Below are positions 57,612 through 64,000 of a DNA stretch of 64,000 bases, piece by piece. A program made the translations under genes and the position numbers. How positions within the stretch are numbered: the first letter of the stretch is position 1; each line of letters starts with the position of its first letter. The notes under the pieces are model-generated. The model saw nothing but the letters and a program-made list of their open reading frames with translations, ran no database searches and was not told the origin of the DNA. Source of the DNA: Amorphoplanes friuliensis DSM 7358 (GTDB lineage Bacteria; Actinomycetota; Actinomycetes; Mycobacteriales; Micromonosporaceae); contig NC_022657.1 of assembly GCF_000494755.1 (NCBI RefSeq), positions 9,312,072 through 9,376,071 on the forward strand. Reading direction: 5' to 3'.

Positions 57612-59500
57612 GCCGCGCCTCCCGTGTTGACCCCGCGCATCGCGATCTCCAGAGCTGCCTCGAAGTAGCTCGTGGCGCCCCGCGAACCCGGATCGTAGGT
57701 CATCACGGACTGGCCGTAGCTCGGAGCCTCGGACACCCGGACGTTGCGCGGAATCACTGCCTCGAGCACCTTCGAGCCGAAGTGGTTCCGGACGTCCTGC
57801 TCGACGGCGTCGGCCAGCCGGGTGCGGCGGTCGTACATCGTCAGCAGGATCGTGGAGACGTCCAGCGTCGGGTTGAGGTGCTGACGCACCAGGTTGATGT
57901 TGTTGATGAGCTGGTTCAGACCTTCCAGCGCGTAGTACTCGCACTGGATGGGGATCAGGACCTCCTGCGCCGCGCACAGGGCGTTGACCGTGAGCAGGCC
58001 GAGCGACGGCGGGCAGTCGATGAAGACGTAGTCGAACTTCTCCGGATGCGCCGTGATCGCGCGCTGAAGCCGCGACTCACGAGCGACGACCGAGACGAGC
58101 TCGATCTCGGCGCCGGCGAGGTCGATGGTGGCCGGCACGCAGAACAGGTTCGGGATGCCCTCGACCGGTTGCGCCACGTCGGCGAGCGGGACGTTGTCGA
58201 TCAGGCAGTCGTAGACGTCGGGTACGCCCGCGTGGTGGGGCACGTTCAGGCCGGTGGAGGCGTTGCCCTGCGGGTCCAGGTCGACGACCAGGACGCGGTT
58301 TCCGTGCAGGGCCAGCGCCACAGCCAGGTTGACGGTCGTCGTGGTCTTGCCGACGCCGCCCTTCTGGTTGGCGACGCACAGAACGCGCGGGTGATCGGGG
58401 CGCGGCATGATGATCTCGCCACTCGGGTTGAGGATCTGCACAGCACGCAACGCTTCCATGGCGAGTGGTGGATCGACCTCATCCCGGTCCGGCGTTTCAC
58501 GTGAAACATGCTCGTCTGCCGACGCACCGTTCGGCGCCGGCTCCGCCGCCACACCGACCGGAGGAGCAGAGACCGGCTGCGCCGAGACCGGAGGAGCCGA
58601 TGCCGGTACGGCCGCAGAACCGGAAACAGGCGCCGACGACGGCCCCGAGCGTGGTGCCGGCGCGGGCCGACGCGGCTCGGAGACCGAGACATCAGAATCG
58701 CCCAACGGGGTGCCATACACCTGGCCGCCATTGCCTGCACGTGGTTGAGGCACGCTTTGCTCACCGCTCTCGAAGCTCACACTCAAACTCGCGCTTCGAT
58801 CGGAGTCGCCGTGTGGATCTGTTTCACGTGAAACACGGTCCCAGCCTGGGGCGCCGTCGGGGCCCCTGCCATACTCATGCACCGTCTTGTCCCTGCCTGC
58901 TTGGAGTGGGTCGGCACCGCGAGCGTGCGGTCCGGCAGGAAGCGGCGGGGCGCCTGGCTCTCCCACCGTCCGGTCCACACTATCGACGCGCGGCCAGCCT
59001 ACGGCCGCCGGGCGAGCGTCGCCACGGTTGTCCGCCTGATGAGTCGATGTCAACAACCCTTCGGGCGTCTCGAAGACCATGAATCCGGGTACGAGTCGCA
59101 ATCTGCCGGCGTACCCGGAAGGGGCAACGGCCGGTGACCCATCGCCAAGGGCGGCCGGACCGGGGATGGCCGAGTCGGGGTTGCTGGGATCGCTGGGGCT
59201 TGCAGTGAGCGGCGGCTGGGCACGGTCGGAGGCACTTGCGCGGCTGTTGGGCGGCGCCTGCGCTGAGCCGCGGTGGGGCAGTTGAGGGGCCTGGCGGCGG
59301 CTCGAAGGCGCGCTGCCAGGCCTACCCGAGACAACTCCTGACAGGTCTGCCCGTCGAGCAGCGCCGGCCTCGACCCGCTGACGGGCCTGGTCCGGAGAGG
59401 CGGCTTCGGGATCCGGCCTCGGCGACTGATCCGCTGAGCCGGGGCCTCGGCCGGGCCGTGGGAGTTTCCCTGTTCGTTTCCGCACGCCCCGCCTGGCCAT
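57608..59500 (-). CDS. parA: Chromosome-partitioning ATPase ParA with a ~370-residue N-terminal extension
   Basis: 630 residues. The ATPase core (about 368-630) has the deviant Walker A KGGVGKTT near 379, the switch VLVVDLDPQGNAS, FIDCPPSLGLLTVNAL and the C-terminal RNVRVSEAPSYGQSV. ParA binds DNA non-specifically and moves ParB-parS complexes. The N-terminal 370 residues are Pro/Ser/Arg-rich and disordered, far longer than in the family. Two parS sites (58494, 58820) lie in this extension, each read as VSRET. ATG 59500 abuts the rsmG stop, with GGAGGGG upstream. An internal start near the core is possible. Confidence 0.92.
   Translation of the reverse strand: MARRGVRKRTGKLPRPGRGPGSADQSPRPDPEAASPDQARQRVEAGAARRADLSGVVSGRPGSAPSSRRQAPQLPHRGSAQAPPNSRASASDRAQPPLTASPSDPSNPDSAIPGPAALGDGSPAVAPSGYAGRLRLVPGFMVFETPEGLLTSTHQADNRGDARPAAVGWPRVDSVDRTVGEPGAPPLPAGPHARGADPLQAGRDKTVHEYGRGPDGAPGWDRVSRETDPHGDSDRSASLSVSFESGEQSVPQPRAGNGGQVYGTPLGDSDVSVSEPRRPAPAPRSGPSSAPVSGSAAVPASAPPVSAQPVSAPPVGVAAEPAPNGASADEHVSRETPDRDEVDPPLAMEALRAVQILNPSGEIIMPRPDHPRVLCVANQKGGVGKTTTTVNLAVALALHGNRVLVVDLDPQGNASTGLNVPHHAGVPDVYDCLIDNVPLADVAQPVEGIPNLFCVPATIDLAGAEIELVSVVARESRLQRAITAHPEKFDYVFIDCPPSLGLLTVNALCAAQEVLIPIQCEYYALEGLNQLINNINLVRQHLNPTLDVSTILLTMYDRRTRLADAVEQDVRNHFGSKVLEAVIPRNVRVSEAPSYGQSVMTYDPGSRGATSYFEAALEIAMRGVNTGGAA
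58494..58507. other. parS site 10, inside parA (GTTTCACGTGAAAC)
   Basis: Perfect palindrome in the coding sequence for the disordered ParA extension; translated as VSRET around residue 332. Confidence 0.95.
58820..58833. other. parS site 11, inside parA (GTTTCACGTGAAAC)
   Basis: Perfect palindrome in the same extension and frame as site 10, again read as VSRET (around residue 223). Confidence 0.95.
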
Positions 59501-60793
59501 CTATCCCCTCCGCGATCTCCTTTTCCCGGAGCCGCGGCCGCCGGCTGAGCCGGTGGAGCGGCCCGGGTCGGCCGCCCTTCCGGACGGCCTGGGCCTTGGT
59601 GCCACGACCGCTCGTTCCCGCACGATCTCGACGACCGTGGTCGGCGGATCGATCAGTCCGGCCCCGCAGAGCCGGACGACCGGGTCGGCACCACCGAGCC
59701 GGGCGATCGCGTCGCGGTGCTCCGCCACTTCCTCTGCGGCCGAGGCGCCCTTGAGCGCCAGCAGCCGGCCGCCGACAGCGGCGAGTGGCAGGCACCAACC
59801 AGCGAGCCGGTCCAGCGGCGCGACCGCGCGCGCGGTGACGACATCGGCAGCGGCGGGGGGTCCACCGACGAGGTCCTCCGCGCGGCCCCGGACGACCGTG
59901 ACGGTCGTGTCGAGGCCGAGCGCTGTCACCGCCTCGGACAGGAAAGCGGTTCGTCGTGCCAGTGGCTCGACCAGCGTGATCGTGAGATCGGGACGGGCCA
60001 CTGCCAGCACGATACCGGGCAAACCGGCGCCAGACCCCACGTCAGTCACCGAAGCGCCGATAGGGATCATCTCGGACATAACGCCGCAGTTGATCAGGTG
60101 CCGTTCCCAGACTCGGGGAGCCTCCCGCGGGCCGATCAGGCCGCGCACGACGCCGTCGGTGACGAGCAGCTCGGCATACCGAGCCGCCAGCGCAAGCCGA
60201 TCACCGAACACCCGCTCAGCCGCAGCCAGAAACTCAGCCGGCGGACCAGCCGAACCCACAAAACCAGAAGAACGCGCAGAGCCAGGGGAGGCGGCAGAGC
60301 CCGGAAGTCCCGAACGGTCCGACGCGCCGGCAGAGCCAGAAGAATCTGCGGAGGTCGAGGCGTCCGCAAGGCCACGCGAGTCCGCGGAGCTAGAGGAGTC
60401 CGCAGAGGTCGGGCCATCCCCAGATCCAGGAGAGTCCGCAGAGGCCGCAGAGCTAGAGACGTCCGCTGAGGTCGAGGCATCCGCAGAGCCAGGGGATTCC
60501 GCGGCGGGGGACGAGCCTGCAGAGCCAGGGGATTCCGCAGCGGGGGACGAGCCCACAGAGCCAGGATCGGCAGAGGCCTGCGGACCAGCCGGGGCCGACA
60601 GACCCGCAGTGCCCGGACCGGCAGCGGCCGACGATCCCGCAGACACCCCCGGACCAGCCGGCGCCGGATCACCAGACCCAGGCGCGGAGGAAGAAGAAGG
60701 TGAGGGGGACACGGAAGGCTGCGGAGACGACGACGGCCCGGGTACAACTTCTCCCGGGCCGTTGTCCCCCGCGCCGAAGCGAGGGTCAGTCAT
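59501..60793 (-). CDS. rsmG: 16S rRNA (guanine527-N7)-methyltransferase RsmG with a Ser/Ala-rich N-terminal extension
   Basis: 430 residues. The methyltransferase core (about 184-395) carries ERHLINCGVMSEMIP, the SAM motif VTDVGSGAGLPGIVLA, LVEPLARRTAFLSEA and VVTARAVAPLDRLAGW. It methylates G527 of 16S rRNA; loss gives low-level streptomycin resistance in this family. The first ~183 residues are low-complexity Ser/Ala/Pro/Gly with repeats such as AESPGSAGSSPA and DASTSADSS, absent from typical RsmG (about 210-250 residues). A start nearer the core cannot be excluded. It precedes parA with no gap. Confidence 0.9.
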   Translation of the reverse strand: MTDPRFGAGDNGPGEVVPGPSSSPQPSVSPSPSSSSAPGSGDPAPAGPGVSAGSSAAAGPGTAGLSAPAGPQASADPGSVGSSPAAESPGSAGSSPAAESPGSADASTSADVSSSAASADSPGSGDGPTSADSSSSADSRGLADASTSADSSGSAGASDRSGLPGSAASPGSARSSGFVGSAGPPAEFLAAAERVFGDRLALAARYAELLVTDGVVRGLIGPREAPRVWERHLINCGVMSEMIPIGASVTDVGSGAGLPGIVLAVARPDLTITLVEPLARRTAFLSEAVTALGLDTTVTVVRGRAEDLVGGPPAAADVVTARAVAPLDRLAGWCLPLAAVGGRLLALKGASAAEEVAEHRDAIARLGGADPVVRLCGAGLIDPPTTVVEIVRERAVVAPRPRPSGRAADPGRSTGSAGGRGSGKRRSRRG

Positions 60794-60796
60794 AGC

Positions 60797-61372
60797 TCAG
60801 TCAGCCGGCCGAACCACGATGCGGCGACTCGGCTCCACACCCTCGGACTCGCTCTGCACACCCGAGATCGCGTTGACCACGTCGTGGACGCACTTGCGCT
60901 CGAACGCCGACATCGGCTCGAGGCGCACAGCGTCGCCGTGCTCCTTGACCTTTTCGACGGCGTTGCGGGCCACAGCGGTGAGTTCCTTGCGGCGGGTGGC
61001 GCGGTATCCGCCGATGTCCAGGAGGAGGCGGCTGGGGGAACCCGTCGCGCGGAAGATCGCGAGGCGGGTCAGTTCCTGGAGGGCTTCCAGGGTGGCGCCG
61101 CGCTGGCCGACGAGCGGCTGGAGCCGGCCGCCGACAACCTCGACCATCGGGCGGCCCGCCGACACGAGCTCGTCGATGTCACCGTCGTAGTCGAGGATGT
61201 CGAGCAGCCCCTCCACGTAGTCGGCGGCGATCTCGCTCTGCCGGAACAGGTCGGAGTCCGTCGTCACGGTCTCCGACTTCTTGGTCTCCTCGGTACCGGC
61301 GGACTCCGCGGCGGTGGCGGAAGCGGTCTCCTCGGTGGACTGCTCTGCGCTGGGAGTGCTGGTGTCGGTCAC
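60797..61372 (-). CDS. jag: KH/R3H RNA-binding protein Jag (KhpB)
   Basis: 191 residues. A Ser/Thr/Glu-rich N-terminus is followed by a KH domain (VVGGRLQPLVGQRGATLEALQELTRLAIF) and a C-terminal R3H domain (AVRLEPMSAFERKCVHDVV). There is no Jag-N domain. The family binds RNA and is linked to cell-shape and division control in Gram-positives. It lies between yidC and rsmG, as usual; only three bases separate it from rsmG. Confidence 0.93.
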   Translation of the reverse strand: MTDTSTPSAEQSTEETASATAAESAGTEETKKSETVTTDSDLFRQSEIAADYVEGLLDILDYDGDIDELVSAGRPMVEVVGGRLQPLVGQRGATLEALQELTRLAIFRATGSPSRLLLDIGGYRATRRKELTAVARNAVEKVKEHGDAVRLEPMSAFERKCVHDVVNAISGVQSESEGVEPSRRIVVRPAD

Positions 61373-61491
61373 GGTCTCATCTCCGTACTCACTCGGGCCG
61401 GACCTGCTCGGTCCGCTGTTCCCACTCCGGGGCTGCTCAGCGCAGCCCGGTGCGGGGAGGTCTTTGTCGCCACCTGACGTCAGGGGCGCGC

Positions 61492-61517
61492 GCGGCCCGG
61501 GTCAAGGCCCGGGCCGC
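61492..61517 (-). terminator. Hairpin between yidC and jag
   Basis: 10-bp perfect stem (GCGGCCCGGG / CCCGGGCCGC) with a 6-base loop, just after the yidC stop. No T-run follows, so it may reduce read-through or stabilise mRNA rather than terminate fully. Confidence 0.5.
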
Positions 61518-61524
61518 GGCTGCG

Positions 61525-62565
61525 TCATCCCTGTGGTTTGTTGGCGGGTCTGGCGCCCTTCTTGGGGTTCACCGGCTTGGCGCCGGGCTTGGGGGCCAGC
61601 GCCTTGGTGTCCACGACGGGGCTCTTCGGCTCCGGCTCGGCGGCGGCTTTGCGGCCGAAGAGGCCACCGGTGCGACCGCTCCGCACGGGGCTCTGCGGGC
61701 CCTTGGCGCCGGGCTTGGTGCCGTTCGAGCCGTTCGAGCGGGCCGGGGTGCTGCCGGCCTTGGCGTTCGCCATCGGCGGCGGCGGGAACTTGCGGAGCAC
61801 CCACTGCTGCTGGCCCAGGCTGAAGAGGTTGTTCGTGACCCAGTAGATGACCACGCCGATGGGGAACAGCGAGCCGGAGACGAGCAGCGACAGCGGGATG
61901 CCGTACAGCATCAGGCGCTGGATCATCTTCTGCTGCGGGTCCTCGGCCCAGCCGGTCTTGAGGATCATCTGGCGGCTGGTCAGGTAGGTCGTCGCCATCA
62001 TGGTGAGCACCAGGATGCCGGCGATGATCTTGACCGTGACGCCGTTCGCGCCCAGGAGCTGCAGTTCGGTCGCGGAGGAACCGAACTTCGAGGCCAGCGG
62101 CGCGGTGAACAGGGAGGCGTGGGTGGCACTGTCGAACTGCTCGACCGTCCAGCCGTACAGGGTCTGCTGGCTGTTGGTCGGGGAGAGCCGCCGCAGAACG
62201 TGGAACAGGCCCAGGAAGACCGGGATCTGCAGGAACATCGGGAGGCAACCCATGAGGGGGTTGGCCTTCTCGACCTTGTAGAGCTCCATCATTTCTTTCT
62301 GGAGCGTCTCGCGGTCACCCTTGTGCTTCTCCTGCAGCAGCTTCACCTTGGGCTGCAGTGCCTGCATCGCCCGCTGGGACTTGATCTGCTTGACGAAGAC
62401 CGGGAAGAGGATGACCCGGAGCGTCACCACCAGGAAGACGATCGACAGGATCCACGACCAGTTGGTGCCCAGCACCGGGCCGTCGGGGATGCCGATGGTG
62501 TCCCACAGGTCATGCCAACGGAGGAGGATCCACGAAATGGCGTAGTAGATCCAGTCGAGACTCAA
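61525..62565 (-). CDS. yidC: Membrane protein insertase YidC
   Basis: 346 residues. A short N-terminus without the large periplasmic domain fits the Gram-positive type. Helices include WILSIVFLVVTLRVILFPVFVKQIKSQR, with the conserved hydrophilic-groove Arg, then the MEL/coiled loop (QPKVKLLQEKHKGD) and LMGCLPMFLQIPVFLGLFHVL. The C-terminus is basic and disordered and may bind ribosomes. It inserts and folds membrane proteins with or without SecYEG. It follows yidD with no gap. Confidence 0.95.
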   Translation of the reverse strand: MSLDWIYYAISWILLRWHDLWDTIGIPDGPVLGTNWSWILSIVFLVVTLRVILFPVFVKQIKSQRAMQALQPKVKLLQEKHKGDRETLQKEMMELYKVEKANPLMGCLPMFLQIPVFLGLFHVLRRLSPTNSQQTLYGWTVEQFDSATHASLFTAPLASKFGSSATELQLLGANGVTVKIIAGILVLTMMATTYLTSRQMILKTGWAEDPQQKMIQRLMLYGIPLSLLVSGSLFPIGVVIYWVTNNLFSLGQQQWVLRKFPPPPMANAKAGSTPARSNGSNGTKPGAKGPQSPVRSGRTGGLFGRKAAAEPEPKSPVVDTKALAPKPGAKPVNPKKGARPANKPQG

Positions 62566-62566
62566 T

Positions 62567-62845
62567 TCATGCTCCAGTCACATCAGCAGGACGGTGACGG
62601 ATCGGGTCAGGCACCGGATCGAACCCGCCAGGGTGGAAGGGGTGGCAGCGCAACAGCCGCCAGATCGCCAGGGCGGTCCCTCGGAGAGCGCCGTGCTTCG
62701 CGAGCGCCTCCTGGGCGTACGCGCTGCACGAGGGGTAGAACCGACAGCGGGCCGGCAGTGCCGGGCTCAAGTAACGACGGTACGCGACGACCGCCCCTGT
62801 CAGCACCCGGGCAACCGGCCCGCGTGGCGTGACGGGCGCGGTCAT
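62567..62845 (-). CDS. yidD: Membrane protein insertion efficiency factor YidD
   Basis: 92 residues. It carries the family signature AYRRYLSPALPARCRFYPSCSAYAQEAL...HG...G..LAIWRLLRCHPFHPGGFDPVP with three conserved Cys (given here as motif only). YidD is a small membrane-associated protein that helps YidC-dependent insertion. ATG 62845 overlaps the rnpA stop in ATGA. Confidence 0.95.
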   Translation of the reverse strand: MTAPVTPRGPVARVLTGAVVAYRRYLSPALPARCRFYPSCSAYAQEALAKHGALRGTALAIWRLLRCHPFHPGGFDPVPDPIRHRPADVTGA

Positions 62846-63198
62846 CGCCGCCGCCGGGATGATCGGGCGGCCGCGAGGGCCGAGTCGAGGTCGGTGCCGA
62901 GCGTCTCGTAGGTCGCAGCTGCCGAGGGGGGCAGCGCGCGGACCACCAGAGTGGTGCCGCCGGGGAGGTCGGCCAGGCGCTCGCGGACGAGGTGCCGCAG
63001 CCGCCGCCGGACCTTGTTGCGGACGACGGCGTTGCCCACGGCCTTGGACACGACAAAGCCGGCGCGCGCCATAGAGGCGTGCACCGGCTCATCGATAAGC
63101 AGATGGACGACAACCGTGCCACGGCCCGCCCTGCGGCCACCGCGAATCGCTGCGGCGAAGTCGGAACTACGCCGCAGTCGTTGCGCTGCGGCCAGCAC
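62842..63198 (-). CDS. rnpA: Ribonuclease P protein component
   Basis: 118 residues. The N-terminus has RLRRSSDFAAAIRGGRRAGR and the RNR motif reads VSKAVGNAVVRNKVRRRLRHLVRE, which binds the RNase P RNA. The enzyme matures tRNA 5' ends. The GTG at 63198 (VLAAAQRLRR) is chosen because homology starts there; the longer open frame upstream overlaps rpmH. It lies 34 bases after rpmH, as in nearly all bacteria. Confidence 0.94.
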   Translation of the reverse strand: MLAAAQRLRRSSDFAAAIRGGRRAGRGTVVVHLLIDEPVHASMARAGFVVSKAVGNAVVRNKVRRRLRHLVRERLADLPGGTTLVVRALPPSAAATYETLGTDLDSALAAARSSRRRR

Positions 63199-63232
63199 GA
63201 CTACCTGGGCATCCGGCCCGACCAGCGTCGGC

Positions 63233-63370
63233 TCAGGCCGACAGCTTGTCGCGACCCTTGGAGCGACGGGTGGCCAGGATGGCGCGACCGGCACGGGTGC
63301 GCATGCGCAGCCGGAAACCGTGGGTCTTGGCGCGCCGGCGGTTGTTCGGCTGGTAGGTGCGCTTGCTCAC
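63233..63370 (-). CDS. rpmH: 50S ribosomal protein L34
   Basis: 45 residues, the standard length: SKRTYQPNNRRRAKTHGFR followed by RMRTRAGRAILATRRSKGRDKL. It starts at GTG 63370 with GGAG upstream. L34 is a very basic protein of the large subunit. It is the first gene of the rpmH-rnpA-yidD-yidC block, with a clear promoter about 100 bases upstream. Confidence 0.97.
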   Translation of the reverse strand: MSKRTYQPNNRRRAKTHGFRLRMRTRAGRAILATRRSKGRDKLSA

Positions 63371-63467
63371 GTCAGAACTCCGTCTTCGTCGGACCACCCG
63401 CGGGCGTCCAGGGGGCATCAAAGCTGCAAGACGCCACTTTAGCAGAGCGCGGCGGAGCAACCGCCCG

Positions 63468-63496
63468 ACCCTACGCACGGCCACCGGGGTGGTCAA
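63468..63496 (-). promoter_or_regulatory. Promoter of rpmH
   Basis: On the minus strand, -35 TTGACC (63496-63491) and -10 TAGGGT (63473-63468) are 17 bases apart. The start would lie near 63460, giving a leader of about 90 bases. Confidence 0.7.
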
Positions 63497-63835
63497 CCAT
63501 TCGGCCGGTCGGCACGCCGATGGATCTCTGCCTCTGGCTGCTTTTCGTCACCGAGGCTGCCCCTCCTGCGTACGGAGTGAATCTTTTCGTGCCAGGTCTG
63601 ACCCGGGGTGGGTACCGGCGGTTGATGCGGGAGCCGCCGCGCTGTTAGCGTGCCCGTTTGCTGGTCTTCAGCGCTGTTCGCACACCGCGTCGAGCTGGTA
63701 CTGCTTCGAGTCGGCCAAAACCGGACGAGGCGGTAAATCGTTCGGCACGGTGAGCCTGTTTTCCCGCGCCAGCACAGGCTCCGGGAAGTCTGCCGACCAT
63801 CCGGCCGGGGAGCGACCGCCGACGAGTGCACAGGT

Positions 63836-63855
63836 TGTGGATAACCTGTGGATAG
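63836..63855 (-). promoter_or_regulatory. Two DnaA boxes upstream of dnaA
   Basis: TTATCCACA (63836-63844, perfect) and CTATCCACA (63847-63855), 11 bp apart in the same orientation on the minus strand. They are suited to DnaA autoregulation or form the edge of oriC. Confidence 0.75.
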
Positions 63856-64000
63856 CCGGTGCCGCCGTGCACGTTCAGCACGTTGAATGTGCCGGGTTGG
63901 GGGTAAGCCGGTCTGTCGCCCCTCCGGGCGACGACAGGCAATCACGGCGGAAGCCGGACAAGGCCACGGGGGAACCGGTGGCGATGGGGGTGGCGCGGCG

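Larger units (their letters stand above)
63371..64000. other. rpmH-dnaA spacer (dnaA beyond the edge)
   Basis: 630 bp without a supported gene. It holds the rpmH promoter (63468-63496) and two DnaA boxes (63836-63855). The order rpmH then dnaA is near-universal, so dnaA should start to the right, on the plus strand. Confidence 0.7.

Noticed and set aside
59553..61190. 545-codon plus-strand open frame opposite rsmG and jag
   Set aside because: It arises from the Ser/Ala-rich extension read backwards and has no family similarity.
1..64000. tRNA, rRNA, insertion sequence or prophage genes
   Set aside because: No tRNA-like cloverleaf, transposase, integrase or phage structural gene was recognised by eye; a tRNA scan would be needed to exclude tRNAs.

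Overview
The window reads as about 64 kb of chromosome from a high-GC actinobacterium, on the dnaB side of dnaA. The evidence is the GC-rich third codon positions, the many GTG and TTG starts, the leaderless -10 boxes, and a gene order typical of the actinobacterial origin flank. That order runs from dnaB, rplI, rpsR, ssb and rpsF through ponA, a PadR regulator with ino1, pcnB, murJ, sigM, trxB/trxA and cwlM to parB, parA, rsmG, jag, yidC, yidD, rnpA and rpmH. A SigE-family sigma factor, a mycothiol-linked DinB-like protein and very long disordered N-termini suggest Micromonosporaceae, for example an Actinoplanes relative. This placement is inference. dnaA itself should start just past the right edge, where two DnaA boxes are visible.

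Region 1 (1-13009) is accessory DNA. After a cut-off gene, a zinc-ribbon protein and a DinB-like protein comes a type VII-linked polymorphic toxin locus: a YwqJ-deaminase/SUKH-3 fusion on the minus strand, then an overlapping run of YbaB-like protein, WXG100-like protein and a 2973-codon toxin ORF. The toxin has a CpnT-like N-terminus, a long repeat linker, two papain-fold (Tox-PL) domains and two RelA/SpoT-fold C-terminal domains. Between those two tips, two tandem paralogous immunity-like genes are encoded in a different frame inside the toxin ORF. A third candidate immunity gene overlaps the toxin stop.

Region 2 (13006-23079) holds dnaB, a 1418-residue repeat membrane protein, the rpsF-ssb-rpsR-rplI operon with a clear promoter, a surface protein and endonuclease IV. 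Region 3 (23101-36115) holds two polytopic membrane proteins (one GT87), ponA, a DUF5318 protein, padR-ino1 with a perfect palindromic operator, a lipoprotein, ogt, and an ECF sigma factor with a beta-propeller partner. Region 4 (36116-49930) holds pcnB, murJ with a separate pseudokinase, sigM with its anti-sigma-like partner, trxB-trxA behind a sigma-R-type promoter, cwlM, an acetyltransferase, an aminotransferase and a D-Ala-D-Ala ligase-like gene.

Region 5 (49931-56543) is mostly non-coding. A 28-bp degenerate tandem array lies left of a HIT-like gene, and a 4.5-kb gene-free stretch follows. That stretch carries nine parS-type sites, four DnaA boxes interleaved with two of the parS sites, and two heptamer arrays with G-quadruplex potential. 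Two more parS sites lie inside the parA coding sequence. Region 6 (56544-64000) is the conserved parB-to-rpmH block and the dnaA-proximal spacer.

The strongest leads are the nested immunity pair within the double-tip toxin and the composite parS/DnaA-box/G-quadruplex region.
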